Shown here: piece after piece, positions 1 to 5,512 of the stretch | Numbering within the stretch: position 1 is the stretch's first letter | Layout of the letters: each line of letters begins with the position of its first letter | NCBI GenBank assembly: GCA_030613165.1 | Contig: JAUWMN010000068.1 | Location: forward strand, 1-7,506 | From: Desulfobacterales bacterium | GTDB taxonomy: Bacteria > Desulfobacterota > Desulfobacteria > Desulfobacterales > C00003106 | Direction of reading: 5' to 3' | Length of the DNA stretch: 7,506 bases | Program-made: the position numbers and the translations under genes | Notes under the pieces: model-generated | What the model was told of the DNA's origin: nothing | Seen by the model: only the letters and a program-made list of their open reading frames with translations | Databases searched by the model: none

Positions 1-31
1 GCCCAAAAACACAAAAGTATTTAAAAAGAAT

Positions 32-109
32 TTAATAAGATGGCTCCTTGAACTGTAGAATCGGTCGTTTTTCCGGCAGATAATCGTGGGAGAAAAAGGG
101 GTCACCCAT
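32..109 (-). CDS. Possible 25-aa ORF downstream of the split gene
   Basis: ATG 109 reads MGDPFFSHDYLPEKRP and continues to TAA at 34-32, starting 11 nt after the stop of the frameshifted gene. AAGGA lies just 1 nt before the ATG, too close to be a proper RBS. No function is recognised. It could be a real small protein, the tail of a longer lost gene, or chance. The rest of 1-120 shows no other feature. Confidence 0.2.
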   Translation of the reverse strand: MGDPFFSHDYLPEKRPILQFKEPSY

Positions 110-120
110 TTCCTTGTTTT

Positions 121-512
121 TTATCGTTGAAGAGGCATTGAGACAACTGTTATTCGGTTTTTGCCATGATAATCCTCAATGACAGCTTCAACAACGGATT
201 TCCTGATGTTTGGGTAAAGTTCGATTTTCCTCTCAATCAATTGTTCTAAATTATGTCTGTAGTTGGCACTATCTTTTGCTTCCGGATTATTTTTCTCATA
301 GCCAGCCAGCACTGAGTTTATTTTTTTTCAATTTCTCCTTCAGGAAAAAGCGAAATGTTCCAGGCGGTGCATGCACAATTTAAGTAATTTTGTTTTTCGT
401 AAAGACCTCTCCCTCCTGACAGAAAGTCTGCTGCATATTCTGCGATTATTTCTGACATTTTTATTGTCTTATTGCTTTTGAGGTTTTTCTTTAACTTCCT
501 AAGTTTACTCAT
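121..512 (-). pseudogene. Unrecognised small protein gene split by a frameshift at an A8 tract
   Basis: Two minus-strand frames abut. The first piece, from ATG 512 (MSKLRKLKK) or ATG 458 (MSEIIAEYAADFLSGG), ends EGEIEKK-stop at 318. The second covers 312-121 (VLAGYEKNNPEAKDS to SMPLQR). The junction is an A8 run (321-328 on this strand). A -1 shift there reads EGEIEKKINSVLAGYEKNN without a gap, giving one protein of about 130 aa from ATG 512 (or about 111 from ATG 458). It would be mostly helical and charged after a basic N-terminus, with no membrane segment or signal peptide; the middle has YLNCACTAWNISLFPE. I do not recognise the family. One base lost from a poly-A tract, a sequencing error, or slippage at A AAA AAA would all explain the break. 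It is divergent from the recombinase remnant and in AT-rich DNA, so probably acquired. No good Shine-Dalgarno precedes either ATG; the frame stays open to a TTG at 614. Confidence 0.5.
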
Positions 513-534
513 CGTGCAGTGTTTTATCTTGTTG

Positions 535-563
535 ATATTATGTTTTTTATGGAATGCTAACAA
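535..563 (-). promoter_or_regulatory. Putative sigma70 promoter for the small unrecognised gene
   Basis: On the minus strand TTGTTA (558-563), a 17-bp spacer, then TAATAT (535-540). The predicted start near 528 lies just upstream of ATG 512 and downstream of the longest-frame TTG at 614, supporting a start at 512 or below. It diverges from the recombinase promoter. Confidence 0.4.
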
Positions 564-604
564 GTAATTGTATGATTTTCCGTAAATACCACACATAAAA
601 AATG

Positions 605-634
605 TTGCTAACAAAAATGTAATTTTTGTATACT
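605..634 (+). promoter_or_regulatory. Putative sigma70 promoter for the recombinase remnant
   Basis: TTGCTA (605-610), an 18-bp spacer, then TATACT (629-634). The predicted transcription start is near 641, giving a leader of about 49 nt to ATG 690. The position and orientation fit the broken recombinase gene. Confidence 0.4.
611..629. promoter_or_regulatory. Perfect 8-bp palindrome between -35 and -10 (possible operator)
   Basis: ACAAAAAT (611-618), spacer GTA, ATTTTTGT (622-629). The palindrome fills the promoter spacer of the plus-strand recombinase remnant, where a bound dimer would block RNA polymerase. It is not a LexA-type box. In AT-rich DNA such palindromes can arise by chance. Confidence 0.35.
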
Positions 635-710
635 CTGTTTAATCGTTTAGCACTCATCAAATACAGATAGACGGATACGTATAAACATAATGAGAAAAAT
701 TCCAGCCGCC

Positions 711-714
711 ATAG
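711..714. repeat. Target-site duplication ATAG, left copy
   Basis: A direct repeat of ATAG at 711-714 and 874-877 exactly abuts both ends of the 159-bp element. Removing one copy with the element joins the recombinase frame without a shift, which confirms the boundary. Confidence 0.75.
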
Positions 715-873
715 GAGGCTGTCCGGGAATTATGTCCGTAACGAAAATGAGTGAGAACGAGACAAAATTTTCGCAAATTTGAGGAGAATAGCAGGCCTAT
801 TTGACGAAAACTTGCGGGAATTTGGGCCGTTTCTCACTTTTTTGCAGTAGGATCAGAATTCTCGGACAGCCTC
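715..873. mobile_element. 159-bp MITE-like element with terminal inverted repeats
   Basis: The left end GAGGCTGTCCGGGAATTATG (715-734) and the reverse complement of the right end GAGGCTGTCCGAGAATTCTG (854-873) match except at two positions. Weaker complementarity continues inward to about 48 bp, including a GTGAGAA segment on both sides, so the element could fold on itself. It is flanked by a perfect 4-bp direct repeat, ATAG (711-714 and 874-877), as expected for a target-site duplication. It contains no ORF and must have been moved by a transposase in trans. I cannot name the parent IS family. It sits at codon 8 of the recombinase remnant, and stops inside it end that frame. Confidence 0.8.
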
Positions 874-1157
874 ATAGATGCACAGTTCAACGATTTATTG
901 GTCAAAAACAAAATACCTCAAAGATTTCATCACCATTATTTAAAATGGTTACGGTACTATTTGAATTTCTGCCATAAATACGGATTCAGCGAATCAAATC
1001 CCCGGGACCCGCCCAATTTTATCCGGAAATTAAAAGAAAAATCACAAAAAACAGGCCGTTAATGCACTGCTATTTTTTTTTCAAGGATGTCCTCACCCGG
1101 GAATTCGGGAAAATTGACGGTGTGCTCCGATTTGTGCACCGAGCTTACAAATACCTG

Positions 1158-1216
1158 AAGGCCTTTACCCGAGGGGTAGGCAAATAACTAACCAATCCCT
1201 CGGGCAATGCCTTTTT
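1158..1216 (+). terminator. GC-rich hairpin followed by T5 (possible terminator)
   Basis: AAGGC(c)TT..CCCGAGGG (1158-1175) pairs with CCCTCGGG..GCCTT (1197-1213) around a loop of about 21 nt, with T5 at 1212-1216 on the plus strand. This polarity would stop plus-strand transcription from the recombinase remnant. Read in the ftsZ direction the stem has A5 before it and no U-tract after it, so it is a poor terminator for ftsZ. The large loop and bulges lower confidence. Confidence 0.4.
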
Positions 1217-1256
1217 GGGGGAGGTGGGAGGGTAATATGTTTTTATTTTGGGACGA

Positions 1257-2417
1257 TCAGTCGACTCTCCGTCGCATAAATGTTGGTACTTCGAGATCGT
1301 TACTGTCCATAATAAGTCCGGTGGGGACTTTATAACTTGATTCAGTGTCATCGCCAACCGCCTTTTTGTATCTGATAAAGGTCGGTTCGTCATAATTTAC
1401 CGAACGGTTAATATCCTCGGGAGTAACCGGCCGCAGCCGGCCTCTTGTTGCTTCCTTCCGTTTTGCCTCAATACCGGTTGCAATGACCGTAACTCGCAGT
1501 TCGTCTCCGATGCTATCGTCTAAAACAGTTCCCCATATGATTTCCGCGTCTTCTCCCGCTTCTTTATAAATACGGTCCGAGGCCTCGGTCATTTCCGCCA
1601 TGGTCAAGTCGCTTCCACAGGTAATATTCATCAAAATGCCGCTAGCGCCGCTTATGGAGACATTTTCCAGCAAAGGATGGGACATGGCCTTTTCAGCCGC
1701 CTCGATCGAACGATTTTCTCCACAGCCGATGCCGGTGCCCATCAGCGCCAATCCTGCCTTAGACATGGTAGACCTTACGTCCGCGAAATCCAGATTGACC
1801 AGTCCCGGATTCATGATTAGGTCCGTGATCCCTTTTACGGAATGAAGAAGCACTTCATCGGCCTTCTTGAACATTTCCACCAGCGTGGTATTTTTTGACG
1901 CAAGCCCCAATAATCTATCATTTGGGATAACAATTAATGTATCTACGATAGTCTTCAACTGTTTGATACCTTCTTCCGCCTGTTGCATACGCTTTTTACC
2001 TTCGAACGCAAACGGCTTGGTGACCACGGCAACAGTGAGAGCGCCCAGTTCCTTGCTGACTTCAGCTACTATAGGCGCGGCTCCTGTTCCGGTCCCTCCT
2101 CCTAAGCCTGCGGTAATGAATACCATATGACTGTTTTCTAAGACGCTGTAAATTTCGTCCACGTTTTCCTTCGCGGCTTCAGAGCCTACTTCCGGGTTGG
2201 CCCCGGCCCCTAACCCCTCGGTCAGACGCTCTCCCAACTGGATTTTTATGGGCGCTTTTGAAATATCCAGAACCTGAGCATCTGTGTTGGCGGCGATAAA
2301 TTTTACCCCCAGGAGCTTGGATTGTATCATGTTATTAACAGCGTTGCCGCCTGCGCCTCCGATACCAATCACCTTGATTTTTGCCGACTTTTCATTCTCT
2401 ACGAAATCGAATCTCAT
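1257..2417 (-). CDS. ftsZ: FtsZ, tubulin-like cell division GTPase
   Basis: Cytoplasmic GTPase that polymerises into the Z-ring at midcell. The 386-aa protein shows GIGGAGGNAVN (18-28), NTD (44-46), the tubulin signature GGGTGTG (106-112) with following AAP, and PFAFEG (135-140). In the T7 loop, NLDFAD (208-213) supplies Asn208, Asp210 and Asp213, needed for GTP hydrolysis across the polymer interface. After the C-terminal domain comes a short variable linker (about 318-370). The C-terminal peptide LEVPTFMRRRVD is the docking site for FtsA and other partners. ATG 2417 fits the family N-terminus. A G-rich stretch (GGGGTGG, around 2422-2430) lies about 4 nt upstream and is an unusual but plausible RBS. 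A 113-bp gap holding a repeat hairpin separates it from ftsA, unlike the tight packing of the genes before it. It is the last gene of the cluster. Confidence 0.98.
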   Translation of the reverse strand: MRFDFVENEKSAKIKVIGIGGAGGNAVNNMIQSKLLGVKFIAANTDAQVLDISKAPIKIQLGERLTEGLGAGANPEVGSEAAKENVDEIYSVLENSHMVFITAGLGGGTGTGAAPIVAEVSKELGALTVAVVTKPFAFEGKKRMQQAEEGIKQLKTIVDTLIVIPNDRLLGLASKNTTLVEMFKKADEVLLHSVKGITDLIMNPGLVNLDFADVRSTMSKAGLALMGTGIGCGENRSIEAAEKAMSHPLLENVSISGASGILMNITCGSDLTMAEMTEASDRIYKEAGEDAEIIWGTVLDDSIGDELRVTVIATGIEAKRKEATRGRLRPVTPEDINRSVNYDEPTFIRYKKAVGDDTESSYKVPTGLIMDSNDLEVPTFMRRRVD

Positions 2418-2431
2418 TGTTCCACCCCCCG

Positions 2432-2461
2432 ATTATAGTATTGACGATTGACGATTGTCGA
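2432..2461 (-). promoter_or_regulatory. Possible sigma70 promoter before ftsZ
   Basis: On the minus strand TCGACA (2456-2461) and a perfect TATAAT (2432-2437) are separated by 18 bp. The predicted transcription start (about 2425) would fall inside the RBS only some 8 nt before the ftsZ ATG. The transcript would therefore be nearly leaderless, so this may be a chance match within the repeat arm. Confidence 0.25.
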
Positions 2462-2530
2462 TTACTTGACTTTGGCTATTTTGTAAAAGTGACCTCCCCA
2501 CATCAATCGCCAATAGTCAATCTTCAATCG
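2440..2530. repeat. Inverted arms of degenerate 7-bp repeats, ftsA-ftsZ gap
   Basis: The arm next to ftsA reads, on the plus strand from 2503, TCAATCG, CCAATAG, TCAATCT, TCAATCG: four in-register heptads ending at the base before the ftsA stop codon. The opposite arm reads ATTGACG, ATTGACG, ATTGTCG, ATTA from 2440. The arms are reverse complements apart from scattered mismatches and would form a hairpin of about 25 bp with a loop near 38 nt. The architecture matches the murG-murC gap, but the heptad sequence differs. Confidence 0.7.
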
Positions 2531-3757
2531 TTAAATGACCTCCCGGAACCACTTCTTCATTCTTCCCATTACCTTTTGGAAAATGTTTTTGTCCCTTATT
2601 CTGAATTTTTGCTTTGGGCGACGGCCAGCGCCATAAAGAACTAAGCCGACTGCCGTGGCATACATCGGATTGCTGACAACATCTAATAATCCGCCGACAC
2701 CTTGCGGAGTACCGAGCCTTGAAGGGAGATTGAATACGGATTCAGCAATGTCGACAGCTCCGTCAAGGAGTGCGGACCCCCCCGTCATTACAACACCCGA
2801 GGTGACGTGGTCCTCCAACCCTGCCCGGTATATTTCACGGTTTGTAAGCATAAAGATTTCCTCGACCCTTGGGGCAAGTATCTCCCCTATAGTTTGTCGA
2901 GAGAAGTTACGTGGTTGTTTCCCTCCCAAACTCGGGATTTCTATGGTGTCTTCTTTACTTATGGCCGCAAGATTACACGTTCCATATTTCTTTTTTATCT
3001 TTTCTGCTTCCCCTATCGGTGTGCGCAAACCGATGGCGAGGTCATTGGTCAGATTGTTCCCGCCTAGTGCAAGTACCGATGTATGTTTAATGTTTCGCCC
3101 TGAAAATATTGCGAGATCTGTGGTACCCCCACCGGAATCTACAAGGGCAACCCCAAGTTCCTTTTCTTCCGAGGTTAAGACGGCCTTGCTGGATGCCAGG
3201 GATTGCAGCACAACATCTTCCACATCAAGACCGGCGCGGTTGCAACATTTTATGATATTGTGTGCCGAAGTGACTGCCGCGGTGACAATATGTACCTTGG
3301 CTTCGAGGCGTACACCGGCCATTCCCAGGGGATTATGGATCCCTTCCTGCTCGTCTACGCAATAAGATTGTGGTAGGGTATGGATCACTTCGCGGTCCAT
3401 TGGTATTGCTACAGCCTGGGCCGCATCTATAACACGTTCTATGTCATTTTCGGTGATTTCGCTTCCCTTGACTGCTATTATGCCATGACTGTTGAATCCT
3501 TTTATATGCCCGCCCGCGATTCCTGTGTAAACAGACCGTATTTCACACCCGGCCATGAGTTCGGCCTCTTCTATCGCTTTTTTTATTGAGTCAACCGTTG
3601 ATTCAATGTTTACTACTACCCCTTTCCGGAGACCTATAGATGGATGTGTGCCGATCCCTATGATATCGATACCTCTGTCGGTTTTTTCACCTACCACGGC
3701 GCATATCTTAGTAGTCCCTATATCGAGCCCTACAATTAGTTCTTCCTGACGCTGCAC
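2531..3757 (-). CDS. ftsA: FtsA, actin-like cell division protein
   Basis: Actin/Hsp70-fold ATP-binding protein that anchors FtsZ polymers to the inner membrane and recruits later divisome proteins. From GTG 3757 the protein is 408 aa, normal for FtsA. Motifs are phosphate-1 GLDIGTTKICAVVGE (10-24), the 1C subdomain region (about 80-165), phosphate-2 VDSGGGTTDLAIF (206-218) and the adenosine motif GVVMTGGSALLDG (321-333). The last 18 residues, NIFQKVMGRMKKWFREVI, form a basic amphipathic helix matching the FtsA membrane-targeting sequence. The open frame extends to an ATG at 3832, but those 25 extra residues would be read from ftsQ coding DNA and do not resemble FtsA. GTG 3757 has an AGAGGT RBS and starts 5 nt after the ftsQ stop. 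A heptad-repeat arm begins immediately after the TAA stop. Confidence 0.97.
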   Translation of the reverse strand: MQRQEELIVGLDIGTTKICAVVGEKTDRGIDIIGIGTHPSIGLRKGVVVNIESTVDSIKKAIEEAELMAGCEIRSVYTGIAGGHIKGFNSHGIIAVKGSEITENDIERVIDAAQAVAIPMDREVIHTLPQSYCVDEQEGIHNPLGMAGVRLEAKVHIVTAAVTSAHNIIKCCNRAGLDVEDVVLQSLASSKAVLTSEEKELGVALVDSGGGTTDLAIFSGRNIKHTSVLALGGNNLTNDLAIGLRTPIGEAEKIKKKYGTCNLAAISKEDTIEIPSLGGKQPRNFSRQTIGEILAPRVEEIFMLTNREIYRAGLEDHVTSGVVMTGGSALLDGAVDIAESVFNLPSRLGTPQGVGGLLDVVSNPMYATAVGLVLYGAGRRPKQKFRIRDKNIFQKVMGRMKKWFREVI

Positions 3758-3762
3758 TTTTG

Positions 3763-4599
3763 TTATACCTCTTTTGAATGGTTTTCTCTTGTTTTTACTA
3801 CTACACGCCGGGTATCTTTCAAGTCGACACACTGTACATTAAATAGGCCTTGTTGATTTTTCAAATACGGTATCATATCCCTGAACCTGTTAAATTTGTC
3901 TCTATAATTGCCGAATCCCAGCTTGATTTCTGTGTCACTATCAAACGCATAAACTGTAAGCCCCGTTTCACTGTCCACATGGATGGCAGTGATCGAGTAA
4001 AGCGGAAGTACGCTGCCGTCCAACATGCCAAGTTGAGTTACTGCAAGCACTGCTTGCAAGCGAGAGAAATCCTTGTTTTCGTCAATTTTAAGGTCGGATA
4101 TTTTAAGACCCGTAACTATCGGCAACGGGATTTCTTCGCCGTGATCTATCTTCTTGAAGATTGTCCCTTTGTCGTCGATTAAAAACCTTTGACCAAGATC
4201 GACAATAGCCACCGGTGTATATTCGGAAATCCTGATATGGATTTTATCCGGCACTTCCCTCCGTATATCCGCTGATTTGATCCACGGATGGGAGACGAGA
4301 TGAAGCTGTAATGCTTTAATGTTAAGGGACAGAATGTTTGTCTGCTTATCAAGATTACCCCACCGGAGTATTTCTGAAGGGAGAGTGCCGCGGCACCCTT
4401 CCACAGTGATGGTTTTGATTTCAAAGATCGAGGATTGGGTCAGGATGTCATGACAAAAGATCAATAGAAAACTCAAACCTGCTACCGAACAAAGGGCAAG
4501 AAGTCCCTTTAACGCGAAACGCCAACGGGCATGGATTAAAGCCTTCTTTTGAAGCCTGCTGTTCTTATAAACATTTTTACGCGCGTATTTTTTCACCAA
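3763..4599 (-). CDS. ftsQ: FtsQ, divisome membrane protein (POTRA domain)
   Basis: Bitopic inner-membrane protein that, with FtsL and FtsB, links the cytoplasmic Z-ring to the septal synthase FtsWI. The layout is typical. A basic cytoplasmic tail (about residues 1-27, many Lys/Arg) is followed by one membrane segment (about 28-50, FALKGLLALCSVAGLSFLLIF). A periplasmic POTRA domain (about 58-128) starts with IFEIKTITVEG and contains HPWIKSADIRREVPDKIHIRI. The FtsQ domain follows, with FLIDDKGTIFK and a beta-rich C-terminus. The 278-aa length is normal. The start is TTG 4599 or GTG 4596, one codon apart. A GGAGGT at 4608-4613, inside the end of murB, lies 8 nt from the TTG and 11 nt from the GTG. 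It overlaps the murB end by about 20 bp, and no ddl gene intervenes. Sequence conservation in this family is low; the call rests on architecture plus position. Confidence 0.93.
   Translation of the reverse strand: MVKKYARKNVYKNSRLQKKALIHARWRFALKGLLALCSVAGLSFLLIFCHDILTQSSIFEIKTITVEGCRGTLPSEILRWGNLDKQTNILSLNIKALQLHLVSHPWIKSADIRREVPDKIHIRISEYTPVAIVDLGQRFLIDDKGTIFKKIDHGEEIPLPIVTGLKISDLKIDENKDFSRLQAVLAVTQLGMLDGSVLPLYSITAIHVDSETGLTVYAFDSDTEIKLGFGNYRDKFNRFRDMIPYLKNQQGLFNVQCVDLKDTRRVVVKTRENHSKEV
3767..3772 (-). promoter_or_regulatory. Ribosome binding site deciding the ftsA start
   Basis: On the minus strand AGAGGT lies inside the last codons of ftsQ, 9 nt before GTG 3757. It supports the GTG as the true ftsA start over the far-upstream in-frame ATG at 3832. 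Confidence 0.6.
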
Positions 4600-5512
4600 C
4601 GATCACCACCTCCGGCTCCAGCAATATTCCTGACTTTTTGTGTACTGAATCCTGAACGATATTGACCAAACCGAGTATGTCCTCGGCGGTTGCCTTGTTT
4701 CTATTGATTATAAAGTTTGCATGCTTTTCAGATACTTGTGCGTCATTTACCCGATAGCCTTTTAGACCGGCCTCTTCAATCAGTTTGCCGGCAGAAGGGC
4801 CGGTTGCGGGATTCTTGAAAAAGGAACCAGCGCTCGGAAACGAAAGTGGCTGTCTTGCACGGCGTTGTTCAAGCATAGATACCGCTGCCTTTCGAAGTGC
4901 GTCGCCACTTCCCAGACCAAGTTTAAAATAAGCTTTCAATATAATAGATTTTGGATCCATTTCGAGTCTCCTGTAAGAAAAATTAAGCTTGTCCCGTTTT
5001 ATATCTATTACATCCCCCGCGGAAAGGAGGACATCAAGGGCATCAATGATATCTCCCATGCACCCGGTGGCAGTCCCCGCATTCATTCGCACGGCGCCTC
5101 CCACTGTGCCGGGTACGCCTGCCGCAAAAGTCAATCCGGCAAGATTATGGTCAGCGGCAAAGGCGACTAATTTGGCCAAGTGAACGCCGGCTTCTGCCAT
5201 GATCAACGTGGTATCACCGATCTTTTTTACAAGGCGAACCTCCTGAAAGCCTTTCCTGAGGTTCACTACTATTCCCTGGATTCCTCCATCCCTGACCAGG
5301 AGATTGCTCCCTGTTCCTAATACCATAAGGGGAATACTCTTTTTCAGAGCCCAGTCTATAATATAAGTGAGCTCCTTTATATCTTTCGGGTAAATCAAAG
5401 CTTCTGCAGGGCCGCCAACCCGTAGCGTAGTGTGACGGGCCATCGGTTCATCAAACAGTATGCGTTTCTTATATCGGTCAGCCAAAAACATTCGGTTGTC
5501 TTTTGAAATCAT
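4577..5512 (-). CDS. murB: MurB, UDP-N-acetylenolpyruvoylglucosamine reductase
   Basis: FAD-dependent, NADPH-using cytoplasmic enzyme that reduces UDP-GlcNAc-enolpyruvate to UDP-MurNAc, upstream of MurC in the pathway. Numbered from the ATG at 5512 (311 aa), the FAD-binding part shows HTTLRVGG (27-34), GTGSNLLVRD (66-75) and GVPGTVGGAVRMNAG (132-146). The substrate domain shows FSYRR (178-182) and SAGSFFKNP (227-235), whose Ser230 is the expected proton donor. The C-terminal EPEV contains the expected catalytic Glu (about 299). The frame is open to a GTG at 5548, but that would overlap murC by 37 bp. I prefer ATG 5512, which shares an A with the murC stop (TAATG); ATG 5491 is a third option. 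A GAGGAA lies too far upstream (about 18 nt) to be a good RBS, so coupling to murC is likely. Confidence 0.96.
   Translation of the reverse strand: MISKDNRMFLADRYKKRILFDEPMARHTTLRVGGPAEALIYPKDIKELTYIIDWALKKSIPLMVLGTGSNLLVRDGGIQGIVVNLRKGFQEVRLVKKIGDTTLIMAEAGVHLAKLVAFAADHNLAGLTFAAGVPGTVGGAVRMNAGTATGCMGDIIDALDVLLSAGDVIDIKRDKLNFSYRRLEMDPKSIILKAYFKLGLGSGDALRKAAVSMLEQRRARQPLSFPSAGSFFKNPATGPSAGKLIEEAGLKGYRVNDAQVSEKHANFIINRNKATAEDILGLVNIVQDSVHKKSGILLEPEVVIVGEKIRA

Larger units (their letters stand above)
690..1187 (+). pseudogene. Tyrosine recombinase remnant, integron-integrase-like N-terminal domain, interrupted by a MITE
   Basis: If the inserted element 715-873 and one copy of its ATAG duplication are removed, the frame from ATG 690 reads 69 codons to a TAA at 1060-1062. 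It includes FNDLLVKNKIPQRF, HHYLKWLRYYLNFCHKYGF and PPNFIRKLKEKSQ. This pattern (helix, Y-x-KWLRYY-L-F-x-HK, then FI-KL-EK) resembles the SAM-like core-binding domain of XerC/D- and IntI-type recombinases. A second piece continues in other frames: AVNALLF near 1055-1075, then FFKDVLTREFGKIDGVLR from 1077, ending at TAA 1185-1187. These correspond to the next helices of the same domain, so bases were lost near 1050-1062 and the frame slipped again in a T9 tract (1073-1081). The whole catalytic domain (R-H-R-Y) is absent. It cannot be functional. The general recombinase call is firm; the integron-type subfamily is a recollection of pattern, not a search result. Confidence 0.7.

Noticed and set aside
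1..120. attC or terminator downstream of the small gene
   Set aside because: No core-site pair and no stem followed by a T-tract could be identified.
513..614. Start of the small split gene at TTG 614
   Set aside because: The plausible promoter at 535-563 would start transcription downstream of it, and the extra residues look like translated promoter DNA.
611..629. LexA box upstream of the recombinase
   Set aside because: The palindrome is A/T runs and lacks the CTGT-N8-ACAG or GAAC-N4-GTTC type half-sites; any regulator would be different.
1158..1213. Hairpin as an integron attC site
   Set aside because: I could not find paired core sites of the GTTRRRY / RYYYAAC type at its ends.
2440..2530. 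CRISPR-like array in the heptad region
   Set aside because: Units are 7 bp, contiguous and degenerate, with no spacers.
2655..3365. 236-codon plus-strand open frame antisense to ftsA
   Set aside because: It lies wholly opposite a clear ftsA, with low-complexity Ser/Pro/Arg-rich composition typical of a shadow frame.
3758..3832. Longer ftsA start at ATG 3832 (25 extra residues)
   Set aside because: The extension overlaps ftsQ coding DNA, does not resemble FtsA, and GTG 3757 has its own RBS and a normal family length.
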